Assembly: GCA_016926595.1 (NCBI GenBank)
Contig: JAFGOG010000523.1
Coordinates: 1-7,364 of the forward strand
Length of the DNA: 7,364 bases
Direction: 5' to 3'
Source of the DNA: Anaerolineae bacterium
Lineage (GTDB): Bacteria > Chloroflexota > Anaerolineae > JAAYZQ01
Shown here piece after piece: positions 1 through 6,902 of the stretch (position 1 is the first letter of the stretch; each line of letters begins with the position of its first letter). Under the pieces are notes generated by a model. It searched no databases. It saw nothing but the letters and a program-made list of their open reading frames with translations, and was not told the origin of the DNA. The position numbers and the translations under genes were made by a program.

Positions 1-1077
1 CTGGGATTCCTGACCATCACCCTGCCCAGCCTCGTCATCTTTTGGGGAGGGCTGTTCCTCATCGCGCCCCATCTTCTTCCGCTCCGCGATCATGACCGAT
101 GGGTAAAGGCTTTCCGCAGCCTGGTCACCTTTAACCTGGGAACCAACTTTCCGTACTATGCCCTGGAAGACCGTGAGATCACACAGCGTGTGTCGGGCAA
201 CCCATACGGGCGGGTATTCGCCGGCCCGGGGATCGTCCTGACCGACCCGGCGCACGCCCCGGTTCTCTGGGACGGCCTGAATTTCACAAATGTTGGCCAG
301 CCTGGCCTGACCTTTACCAAGAGGTTTGAGACGATCTACCAGACGGCCGACCTTCGCCCCCAGCTTCGCTCCTTTTTTGTGGACGCCATCACAAAGGACG
401 GCATCCGCATCAGAGTGCTGACCTTCATCCCTTTCCGATTGAATTGGGATGGGGAAGAGCCCAAGCTGCGGGGGTCATTCCCCTGTGACAAAAAGCGCAT
501 CTTCAAGGCAATGTGGGCTCAGCCGGTTGAATCTGGGCAGAAACGCGCGTGGGATGAGGTTGTGGTCATCACCGCTACCCGGATCCTGCGCCAGATCATC
601 GGCCAGTACCGCTGCGACGAGCTGTGCGAATGTTTTGACCCGGGCAAGGATCCCCGGGGCGAGATTCGAGAGGAACTCAAGAAACGGCTTGCCAAGGAAT
701 TGCAGGAGTATGAGATCGAGCTCGTCGGCGGGGGGATCAGTAACCTGGAACCGGAGCAGAGCAGCGTCATCGAACAGCGCATCAAGGCCTGGCAGGCGGA
801 ATGGGAGCGCAAAATCCAGACTGTGACCAGTGAGGGCAAGGCGAATGCTATCTGGGAGGTGGAGCGAGCGCACGCTCAAGCCCAGGCAGCCTTGATCGCG
901 GCCGTCCACAACGTCGTTCAGGAGCGGCCGGGGATCGACCCGGAGCTTCTGACCAAGATCGCGGCATTGAGGTTCATCGAAGCGCTTGAAGACATGGCTT
1001 GTACACCGCGGGTCCAAGAGGCGCTGCCGGAAGGTACAGCCGAGACGATGGGGTACATGCGAAAGGTGTTGACCTGA
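1..1077 (+). CDS. SPFH/Band-7-like membrane protein, 5' end outside window
   Basis: The reading frame is open from base 1 to the TGA at 1075-1077 (358 residues visible), so the gene starts upstream. The GTG at 190 is not a credible start because it would remove a hydrophobic segment (visible residues about 2-27) and a conserved stretch before the SPFH-like core. The core spans about residues 72-250: a GPG turn near 76, a TADLRPQ motif at 115-121 and a VDAITKDGI strand-turn-strand at 127-135, as in prohibitin/flotillin relatives. A charged helical tail follows (about 251-305) with the motif AWQAEWER at 263-270, then an Ala-rich helix. The downstream gene product is a clear paralogue, aligning through ADLRP/VDLRP, the DGI/EGI turn and AWQAxWER. 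Family role: ring or cage assembly on membranes, often controlling proteases or membrane domains; the specific function here is unknown. Three cysteines (C205, C209, C211 of the visible part) are absent from the paralogue. The SPFH assignment is by motif reading, not a profile search. Confidence 0.7.
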   Translation: MGFLTITLPSLVIFWGGLFLIAPHLLPLRDHDRWVKAFRSLVTFNLGTNFPYYALEDREITQRVSGNPYGRVFAGPGIVLTDPAHAPVLWDGLNFTNVGQPGLTFTKRFETIYQTADLRPQLRSFFVDAITKDGIRIRVLTFIPFRLNWDGEEPKLRGSFPCDKKRIFKAMWAQPVESGQKRAWDEVVVITATRILRQIIGQYRCDELCECFDPGKDPRGEIREELKKRLAKELQEYEIELVGGGISNLEPEQSSVIEQRIKAWQAEWERKIQTVTSEGKANAIWEVERAHAQAQAALIAAVHNVVQERPGIDPELLTKIAALRFIEALEDMACTPRVQEALPEGTAETMGYMRKVLT

Positions 1078-1127
1078 GGCGCGGCGCTGGTCAGTGAAAT
1101 CAAGGATGGGATCGGAGATAAAGGTCG

Positions 1128-2345
1128 ATGTTTAGCCCAGAGAAGCTCACCCGCTTTTTGAGCAGATTCCTGATGGTGCTGCTTCCCATCCTGGCCTTGC
1201 TTTTCGCCATGAGCATTGCGACCGAGTGGATTGGCGGCAAGGCAACCTTGCTGGCGGTCATCCGGGATATGGCGCCAGGCCTCTTGGCGCTGGCGGCGGT
1301 TGATCTAATGGCCGCGCGTTTCGTACAAGCCCTGTACAAGATAAAAAGCCTGGCCGAGGCAAGAGGCTTTATGTATCGCTGCCTTTTCGGCCTGTCCAAG
1401 TTCGGGCCGTGGCTCCGGATCGAGGCGGGCAAGGCCAACCAAGAGGACCATATTTTGAACCAGGCGGGGGGGCCGGGCCACCTGGTGGTGTACAACGACA
1501 GCGCAGTTCTGCTGGAGAAGAGCGGGCAGTTTACCCGGATTGCCAAAAAAGGCTTTGTCCGGCTGGATCCGCTTGAAAAGGCCTATACCATCGTGGACCT
1601 GCGGCCCAAGCGGTGGGTCTATCCGGTCAAGGCGATGAGCAAAGAGGGCATCCCGATCACCTGCGATGCCGAGATCGCCTATCAGATCGACGACGAGGGC
1701 CTGGAGTCGAGCGAGAAAGAACCCTACCCGGCGCCTGAACACAAGATCTTTCAGGCGGCGGTCTGCACCTGGATTCGAGAAGCCGACCGCCCCGTAGAGA
1801 CCCGCACGATGGATTGGAGCGGGCGGGTGATCATCAGCGAGACGGAAGGCAGCCTGCGCACGATCCTGTCCCAGTACCCTCTCGATAGGCTGATCGGTTT
1901 GGCTCCTGACAGCATCAACCCCAGGGAAGAGATCCGCAGTGAGCTGGAAAAGCAGCTAAGAAAAGGCGTACCCAAGCTGGGCGCCAAGATCCTAAGCGTG
2001 GCCTTGGGTGATATCAAGGTGGACCACGAGATCACCCAGCAGTGGGTTGAAGCCTGGCAGGCACGTTGGGAGCGTTGGGCTACTGAGCGTCAGGCGCTGG
2101 GCAAGGCGGCGCAAGTCGAGCAGGTGGAACACGCCAAAACTCGCGCCCAGGTGATGATGATCACCAATATCATTGAGGCATTGCAACCTCTCGCAACTCC
2201 TTCAGACCAGGCAATCACATCCAAGCTTGTCCTTACGCGCCTATTCATGGTCCTATCTCGAGCACAGGCTGACCCACTGACGAGGGTGTATCTTCCACAA
2301 GAAGCGGTCAATACGCTGAGGCTGCTGAAGAGACTGATCGTTTAG
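1128..2345 (+). CDS. SPFH/Band-7-like membrane protein, full-length paralogue of upstream gene
   Basis: A 405-residue protein. Two hydrophobic segments (about 14-33 and 47-64) are flanked by basic residues at the N-terminus and after the second segment (a K/R-rich stretch at 64-91). This predicts a hairpin with both ends in the cytoplasm and a cytoplasmic SPFH-like domain. That domain covers about 115-295, with VDLRPKRW at 156-163, the turn SKEGIPI at 171-177 and a REEIRSELEKQL helix at 266-277 before the last strand. A charged tail helix (about 300-350) carries AWQARWER at 309-316, matching the upstream gene, followed by a C-terminal helical part. The ATG at 1128 lies 50 bases after the previous stop and is preceded by GGAG at 1114-1117. 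Only 32 bases separate it from the next gene, so the three probably form an operon. Likely role: hetero-oligomeric membrane scaffold with its neighbours. The exact function is not known, and remote relatedness to prohibitin, flotillin or HflK/C cannot be resolved by eye. Confidence 0.72.
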   Translation: MFSPEKLTRFLSRFLMVLLPILALLFAMSIATEWIGGKATLLAVIRDMAPGLLALAAVDLMAARFVQALYKIKSLAEARGFMYRCLFGLSKFGPWLRIEAGKANQEDHILNQAGGPGHLVVYNDSAVLLEKSGQFTRIAKKGFVRLDPLEKAYTIVDLRPKRWVYPVKAMSKEGIPITCDAEIAYQIDDEGLESSEKEPYPAPEHKIFQAAVCTWIREADRPVETRTMDWSGRVIISETEGSLRTILSQYPLDRLIGLAPDSINPREEIRSELEKQLRKGVPKLGAKILSVALGDIKVDHEITQQWVEAWQARWERWATERQALGKAAQVEQVEHAKTRAQVMMITNIIEALQPLATPSDQAITSKLVLTRLFMVLSRAQADPLTRVYLPQEAVNTLRLLKRLIV

Positions 2346-2377
2346 GACAGACTTGTCAAAAAGCGAGGGAACGCAGG

Positions 2378-3697
2378 ATGGAAGCTACCGAGGTGTTTAA
2401 CAAACTGCAGCCGTCAGTCCTAATTGTGGACGATGGGATGGGTTCCAACGCCCGGAAATACATTGACGGAGTCGAGGAAATAGAACGACGGGGGACATGG
2501 GATCAACTTGACGATCTGGCAGCAGCATGTCAGGACTTGAGAGGCATCGATCCAAACTACCCTGTCCTGGCAATTCGTTTAGCTAATGCCTATCTTCAAC
2601 AGGCAGGTAACCTGAATACCGCCCGGAATCAACTTACAAGAGCGCTCGAAATCCTGGACTGTCAAACCGGTCCTGTGTGCCATCAAAATAGAGCAGTAAC
2701 CCTGCTTTATCTGGGGTTAACTCTGCATTTCATGAAATGGCATAACGATGCCCTACATCTCTACCAGGAAGCGCATAATCAGTTCCGCAACGCGGCTCTT
2801 GATTGGCAACGCTCGTCACCTGGACATGCCCGTGCAATTCAATGTGAGATCGCTGCTGATCGGCTTCAAGAATGCGCTAAGGAAGTACTTAAGAACATTG
2901 CACCCAGCAAGGCAAGCGTGCCCACACCGTCAGCCTGGAAACCAAAGAACATACCGCAGACGCCCACACCGCCAAGGCCACAATCCCACAAGCCTCCTGC
3001 ATTGCTCTCGACAACTGCAATCATTGCCCTCGGTGTCCTGGTTTGTTTGCTCATCATCGCGATTATGCTCATCACCTACTACTTGGGAGGTCGAGTGGCC
3101 CTGCTAATCACTGCTGCGGTGTTGGTGAGTATGGCAGCAGTAGCAATCGTTACCGGCCTGTCGTACACACAAGGTGGCCTTTTTCTACAAGTTCCTCAGG
3201 ACTATGAAGCCGTCATTGAGCAGAACGGTGCGCTCTTCGTGGTTCAGCCTGGTCAGGCGCAGGTGCTGATCCCATGGTTCTGCCGCCTCCACGCCCTTGT
3301 GCCAATGAAGGAACTGCAGCACAAGTTACCAAAACAGAAGGTGTCTTTGGGCAAGAGTGCGAGTGGCACAAACACACATGTGTATCTAATCATCCAAGTC
3401 GATTATAGAGTCTTGTCTGCCGTCGATGCCACTTCCCCGACGGGTGGACTCTCGACAGCCAGTCGCGATCACAAGGGAGTCTGGAGAGAAGAGGAGCTGA
3501 AAACAAAGTGGCAAGATCGACTGCAGATCGATTTAGCCCCTCTGCTTGCCAACCACATGTGGGGCGCAACAGAAGCAGATTGTTACACTTTTCGAGACCG
3601 ACTTCAGACAAGCCTACGAAATGACGTGACTAAGAAAACTCGGCTGTGGGGTATCGAAGTTGAGAATTTGACAATACTCGATATTGGTACTGCATAA
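2378..3697 (+). CDS. TPR-like / two-TM / SPFH-like fusion protein
   Basis: A 439-residue protein whose domain order I do not recognise as a named family. Residues about 35-172 are helical with TPR-like pairs: an A-N-A-Y-L-Q-Q helix at 69-75 with N78-A90 after it, then L-L-Y-L-G near 109-113 followed by W121-A133. A Pro/Lys-rich linker spans about 176-208. Two hydrophobic segments lie at about 211-235 and 239-262. Residues about 267-437 look like an SPFH core: VPQDYEAVIEQNG at 272-284, PGQAQVLIPW at 291-300, a QVDYRVL strand at 340-346, and a last strand GIEVENLTILDI. The protein ends there, without the charged tail helix of the two upstream paralogues. The two TM segments would put the TPR and SPFH parts on the same, probably cytoplasmic, side. 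The ATG is supported by GAGG at 2365-2368 with a 9-base spacer. Base composition is visibly lower in GC than in the flanking genes. Presumed partner of the upstream SPFH proteins through its SPFH domain, with the TPR region as a docking module (inference). Confidence 0.62.
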   Translation: MEATEVFNKLQPSVLIVDDGMGSNARKYIDGVEEIERRGTWDQLDDLAAACQDLRGIDPNYPVLAIRLANAYLQQAGNLNTARNQLTRALEILDCQTGPVCHQNRAVTLLYLGLTLHFMKWHNDALHLYQEAHNQFRNAALDWQRSSPGHARAIQCEIAADRLQECAKEVLKNIAPSKASVPTPSAWKPKNIPQTPTPPRPQSHKPPALLSTTAIIALGVLVCLLIIAIMLITYYLGGRVALLITAAVLVSMAAVAIVTGLSYTQGGLFLQVPQDYEAVIEQNGALFVVQPGQAQVLIPWFCRLHALVPMKELQHKLPKQKVSLGKSASGTNTHVYLIIQVDYRVLSAVDATSPTGGLSTASRDHKGVWREEELKTKWQDRLQIDLAPLLANHMWGATEADCYTFRDRLQTSLRNDVTKKTRLWGIEVENLTILDIGTA

Positions 3698-3698
3698 C
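3668..3698 (+). promoter_or_regulatory. candidate promoter for the psuK operon
   Basis: A perfect -35 hexamer TTGACA lies at 3668-3673, inside the last codons of the SPFH-TPR gene. The best -10 candidate is CATAAC at 3693-3698 (4 of 6 matches) with a long 19-base spacer. A start near 3705 would leave a leader of about 16 bases before the psuK ATG. The -35 is convincing but the -10 and spacing are poor, so read-through from the SPFH genes is the alternative. Confidence 0.28.
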
Positions 3699-3720
3699 GC
3701 TAGACAGAAGAGCTGAGAGC

Positions 3721-4644
3721 ATGACCCACCTCCTAATCATCGGCGCAGCCAGCCTGGACACCAAGGGCCGGGCTAGCCAGCCGATCCAGGCCGGCACTTC
3801 GACTCCCGGCGCGATCCGGATCAGCGCCGGCGGCGTGGCGCGCAACATCGCCGAGAACCTGGCCCGGCTGGGCGAGCCAGTGGTCCTGCTGTCGGCGGTG
3901 GGCAATGACAGCTCGGGCCGGCGCATCCTGAGCCAGGCAGCCGAGATCGGCATCGACGTCAGCCACGTCGTGGTAGAGGCCGGCCACCGCACGGCCGCCT
4001 ACCTGGCCGTCCTGGACGAGACCGGCAACATGGCGGCGTCCATCGACGACATGGCCATCAGCCAGGAGGTGCTCACTCCCCAGCTACTCTACCGGCATCG
4101 AAACCTTTTCCGCGACGCGCGGATGATTGCGCTCGACGCCAACCTGTCGCCGGCCGCGTTGCGCACCATATTCAGCCTGGCTCGCAAATACAATGTGCCG
4201 GTATGCGCCGATCCCACCACAACCACCCTGGCGCCGCGGTTGTGCCCCTACTTGCCAGAGCTGCTCCTGATCACCCCCAACAGCGCCGAGGCCGAGGCCC
4301 TGTGCGGTGTGCACGTCCATGGCCGCAGGAGCGCCCTGACGGCCGCCAAAAAGCTGGTGACCATGGGGGTGCAAATTGCCGTCATAACCCTGGGCGCTAC
4401 CGGCCTGGCATACGCCACATCGCAGGAGAGCGGCAATGTGCCGGCCATCGAATGCGATATCGTCGACATGACCGGCGCAGGCGATGCGTTGACCGCAGGC
4501 GCCATCTTTGGCCTGCTCAACGACCTGCCCGTGGATCAGGCGGTGCGGCTGGGCCTCTCCGCCGCAGCGCTCACCCTCCAGAGCCGCGAAACGGTCCATC
4601 CCGATCTCAGCCTGGAACACCTCTACGACAAGTTGCAGATCTGA
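3721..4644 (+). CDS. psuK: pseudouridine kinase (PfkB family)
   Basis: Phosphorylates pseudouridine to pseudouridine 5'-phosphate using ATP, in the cytoplasm, as the first step of pseudouridine breakdown. The 307 residues match the usual PsuK length (about 313 in E. coli). Ribokinase-fold marks are all present: IIGAASLDTKG at 6-16, the first PfkB signature GGVARNIAENLARLG at 37-51, SAVGNDSSG at 58-66, N187 and E190 of the N-x-x-E motif, the ITLGATG loop at 222-228, and the second signature DMTGAGDA at 249-256 with D255 as the predicted catalytic base. The segment LDETGNMAASIDDMAIS at 98-114 resembles the E. coli PsuK stretch LDNTGEMLVAINDMNIS (recalled, not searched), which favours PsuK over ribokinase or fructokinase. 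The adjacent psuG makes the substrate call strong. The Shine-Dalgarno upstream of ATG 3721 is weak (GAG near 3715). psuG starts only 8 bases after the stop, so the two are co-transcribed. GC is much higher than in the preceding gene. Confidence 0.93.
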   Translation: MTHLLIIGAASLDTKGRASQPIQAGTSTPGAIRISAGGVARNIAENLARLGEPVVLLSAVGNDSSGRRILSQAAEIGIDVSHVVVEAGHRTAAYLAVLDETGNMAASIDDMAISQEVLTPQLLYRHRNLFRDARMIALDANLSPAALRTIFSLARKYNVPVCADPTTTTLAPRLCPYLPELLLITPNSAEAEALCGVHVHGRRSALTAAKKLVTMGVQIAVITLGATGLAYATSQESGNVPAIECDIVDMTGAGDALTAGAIFGLLNDLPVDQAVRLGLSAAALTLQSRETVHPDLSLEHLYDKLQI

Positions 4645-4652
4645 GGCAAGCG

Positions 4653-5582
4653 ATGGCTCAACGACAAAGAACGTCCCTCCTGCACTTAAGCGATCAAGTC
4701 CGCGCAGCCCTCGACCGCGGCCTGCCGGTCGTCGCCCTCGAATCCACGGTGGTCGCCCACGGGCTGCCCTATCCGGCCAACCTGGAAACCGCCCGCCAGA
4801 TGGAAGCAGCCGTCCGGGAGCAGGGCGCGGCGCCGGCCACCATCGCCATTCTCCGCGGCCGGCTGCATGTCGGGCTGGCTGAGTCAGAGCTAGAGTTTCT
4901 GGCCACGGCGCGGAATATCCGCAAGGTCAGCCGCCGTGACCTGCCGGTGATCGTGGCCCAACAAGGCGACGGCGCCACCACGGTGGCGGCGACGGCCACG
5001 ATCGCGGCATGGGCCGGCATCGAGGTGTTTGCTACCGGGGGCATCGGCGGGGTGCACCGCGACGCCCCATTCGACGTGTCGAATGACCTGCCGACCCTGG
5101 CCTCGGTTCCGGTGGCGGTGGTCTGCTCCGGCGCCAAGGCGATCCTGGATCTGCCGGCGACCCTGGAATGGCTGGAAACGGCAGGCGTGCCGGTGGTCGG
5201 CTATGGCACCGACGAGCTACCTGCCTTTTATTCGCGGCACAGTGGGCTGCACGTCGATACACGCGTCGACGGGCCACGGGAAGCAGCAGCCATTATCCAG
5301 ACCGCAAGGCGACTGGGGTTGCCAGGCGGCGTCCTGGTCGTCGTCCCCGTGCCCGAGGCCGACGAACTACCCAAGGAGAGCGTGGAACCCCACATCGTCG
5401 CCGCCCTGGCTGAGGCCAAGGCGCAGCATATCGAGGGCAGCGCTGTGACGCCGTTCCTGCTCAAGCGGCTCGCCCAGGAGACAGGGGGAGCCAGTCTCAA
5501 GGCCAACGTCGCCCTGCTAAAGAACAATGCCGCCGTCGCAGCTCAGATCGCCGCCGCCCTGAAGAGGCTAGCAGAGGAATAG
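4653..5582 (+). CDS. psuG: pseudouridine-5'-phosphate glycosidase
   Basis: Cleaves the C-C glycosidic bond of pseudouridine 5'-phosphate to uracil and ribose 5-phosphate; metal-dependent (Mn2+ in E. coli) and reversible in vitro. The 309 residues match the family length. Conserved blocks: VVALESTVVAHGLPYP at 26-41, KVSRRDL at 91-97, GDGATTVAAT at 105-114, TGGIGGVHRD at 128-137, CSGAKAILDL at 158-167, GVPVVGYGTDELPAFY at 178-193, and VTPFLLKRL with GGASLKANVALLKNNA at the C-terminus. By alignment to E. coli PsuG, the active residues are all kept: E30 (E31), K91 (K93), H135 (H137), metal ligand D141 (D145), Schiff-base lysine K162 (K166) and N285 (N289). The frame is open further upstream inside psuK, but ATG 4653 is the right start: GAGG at 4643-4646 precedes it by 6 bases and the conserved domain begins soon after. 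Nothing suggests loss of activity. Confidence 0.96.
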   Translation: MAQRQRTSLLHLSDQVRAALDRGLPVVALESTVVAHGLPYPANLETARQMEAAVREQGAAPATIAILRGRLHVGLAESELEFLATARNIRKVSRRDLPVIVAQQGDGATTVAATATIAAWAGIEVFATGGIGGVHRDAPFDVSNDLPTLASVPVAVVCSGAKAILDLPATLEWLETAGVPVVGYGTDELPAFYSRHSGLHVDTRVDGPREAAAIIQTARRLGLPGGVLVVVPVPEADELPKESVEPHIVAALAEAKAQHIEGSAVTPFLLKRLAQETGGASLKANVALLKNNAAVAAQIAAALKRLAEE

Positions 5583-6266
5583 ATGACCTGGAACCAGAAC
5601 TATACCGCGTTGATCGTGTCCTTCGCCTACGTTTTCGGCGTCATCGCCGTGGCAGAGCTACTGCGCCGGGTTGGCGGGCGGTCGCTCGATTTCACCCGCA
5701 AGTTCATCCACGTCGGCGTGGGCATGTGGATCGTGGGCACCGTGTTCCTCTTTGAGAACTGCTACCTGGCGCTCGTCCCGCCGTTGGCCTTTACCATCAT
5801 CAACGCCGTCTCTTACTGGCGGGGCACGATCAAGTCTATGGAGGCTAGGGAAAGGGGCAACCTGGGCACTATCTACTTCCCCATCTCATTCGCGGTCATC
5901 ATCTACTGTTTCTGGGGTATGCCTGTCCCGATGGTGGCCAGCCTGATGCCTATGACCTGGGGCGACGCGCAGGCGGCGCTGGTCGGCCAGCGGTACGGCT
6001 TTAACCGTTACACCGTCTTTGGACAGACCCGTTCGGTGGAAGGCTCGTTGGCGATGCTTTTATGGAGCTGGATCCCCACCTCCCTGGCCTTGTGCATCCT
6101 CCCGCTCGTCCTGGGGACACCGTCCATCAGCCCACTTCTGGCGTTGATCTATGGCGGGGCGACGGCGCTCGTCTGTACCCTGGTTGAGGCCCTGTCGCCG
6201 TTGGGTATCGACAACCTGACTGTCCCGCTGGTCGCCATGTTAGTGCTGTACGTCCTGCAAGTCTGA
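5583..6266 (+). CDS. phytol/dolichol kinase-like integral membrane protein
   Basis: A 227-residue, very hydrophobic protein with about seven membrane segments (roughly 9-28, 44-58, 60-78, 98-122, 153-178, 183-203, 211-226). Motifs of the polyprenol kinase/CDP-diglyceride-synthetase-like superfamily appear in order: DFTRKFIHVGVG at 36-47, NLGTIYFP at 93-100, TWGDAQAALVGQRYG at 125-139, a TRSVEGSLAM block at 149-158, and VEALSPLGIDNLTVPL at 201-216. Members such as phytol kinase (VTE5), farnesol kinase and dolichol kinase transfer phosphate to an isoprenoid alcohol, often from CTP. The actual substrate here cannot be told from sequence. The ATG immediately follows the psuG stop (TAGATG), with AGAGGA at 5573-5578 as Shine-Dalgarno, which implies translational coupling. 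Its job beside pseudouridine genes is unclear: it may salvage an isoprenoid alcohol, or the pairing may be only operon convenience. Confidence 0.82.
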   Translation: MTWNQNYTALIVSFAYVFGVIAVAELLRRVGGRSLDFTRKFIHVGVGMWIVGTVFLFENCYLALVPPLAFTIINAVSYWRGTIKSMEARERGNLGTIYFPISFAVIIYCFWGMPVPMVASLMPMTWGDAQAALVGQRYGFNRYTVFGQTRSVEGSLAMLLWSWIPTSLALCILPLVLGTPSISPLLALIYGGATALVCTLVEALSPLGIDNLTVPLVAMLVLYVLQV

Positions 6267-6269
6267 GCC

Positions 6270-6896
6270 CTATAACAGCTCCTCGACCATACTCTGAAAA
6301 TGGGTGATGTGCTGTTGGACGAGTCGCTCCGCTGAGCGCCCGTCGCCCTCTTTCAGCGCTTCTAGGATGCGGCGATGTTCCTCGACGTTGCCGCGGACGC
6401 TGCCCATCTTGTCCAGGGCAAAGAACGACAGGCGGTAGACGAGGGTATACATCTCCTCCAGGGCGCGGGCCAGAAAGCGATTCCCCGACGCTTCGTACAT
6501 CAAGCCATGGAATTGGTGATCGACGATCAGCAGTGACTTGTTGTCCTCTGTTTTGAGAACGTGCGCAAAGTCCTTCAACAACTGCTCCATCCGCTGGATC
6601 TGCTCGGGGGAGATCCGCTCGGCGGCCAGTCGAGCACACATCCCCTCCAACGTCGTGCGCACCTCAAAGATCTCGCGCATCGTGGCAGCCGTCGCCGAAC
6701 GAGACACGAGCCACCGCCCCCGTTGCTTGACGACAAATCCGTCCTGGGCCAATTGTTCCAACGCCTGTTGGGCAAGCGTCAGGCTGCCGCCCGTCTCCCG
6801 AACCAGCGCCTTTTCGTCGATCGGCTGGATCGGATTCAGTTCCAGGTTCAGTATCTTTTGCTTGACCACCTGATACATCTGTTCGACCCGGTCCAC
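6270..6896 (-). CDS. GntR-family transcriptional regulator, FadR/FCD subfamily
   Basis: A 208-residue regulator, slightly shorter than typical FCD proteins (about 220-240). Residues 1-66 form a winged helix (helix 1 near 5-19, HTH about 26-53, wing RGRWLVS at 59-65). Residues about 72-205 are the all-helical FCD effector domain, with EVRTTLEGMCARLAAE at 78-93 and the usual metal-ligand pattern D126, H130, H174 and H196 retained, so binding of a metal plus a small carboxylate-type ligand is plausible. The recognition helix reads SLTLAQQAL instead of the common SRTPVREAL type, losing the arginines that usually contact DNA, so its operator may be atypical. It starts with GTG (6896-6894), fixed by a strong Shine-Dalgarno. 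It is convergent with the psuKG/polyprenol-kinase operon (3 bases between stops) and divergent from serS. Control of the psu operon is a guess by proximity; the effector is unknown. Confidence 0.9.
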   Translation of the reverse strand: MDRVEQMYQVVKQKILNLELNPIQPIDEKALVRETGGSLTLAQQALEQLAQDGFVVKQRGRWLVSRSATAATMREIFEVRTTLEGMCARLAAERISPEQIQRMEQLLKDFAHVLKTEDNKSLLIVDHQFHGLMYEASGNRFLARALEEMYTLVYRLSFFALDKMGSVRGNVEEHRRILEALKEGDGRSAERLVQQHITHFQSMVEELL

Positions 6897-6902
6897 TGCT
6901 CA

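Noticed and set aside
475..1017. Minus-strand open frame of 180 residues opposite the first SPFH gene
   Set aside because: Shadow of a high-GC coding strand; no recognisable motifs, and the plus frame carries the paralogue-conserved protein.
2411..2440. PSVLIVDDG near the N-terminus of the TPR-SPFH protein, resembling a response-regulator first strand
   Set aside because: No following receiver features (phospho-Asp, Thr/Ser, Lys) are present; the sequence moves straight into TPR-like helices.
4084..4620. Minus-strand open frame of 178 residues opposite psuK
   Set aside because: Gly/His/Gln-rich low-complexity translation lying antisense to a strongly conserved kinase.
4203..4652. Long open frame upstream of the psuG start, inside psuK
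   Set aside because: Its translation is Arg/Pro-rich with no family resemblance and lies wholly in psuK in another frame. PsuG conserved sequence starts after ATG 4653, which has a good Shine-Dalgarno.
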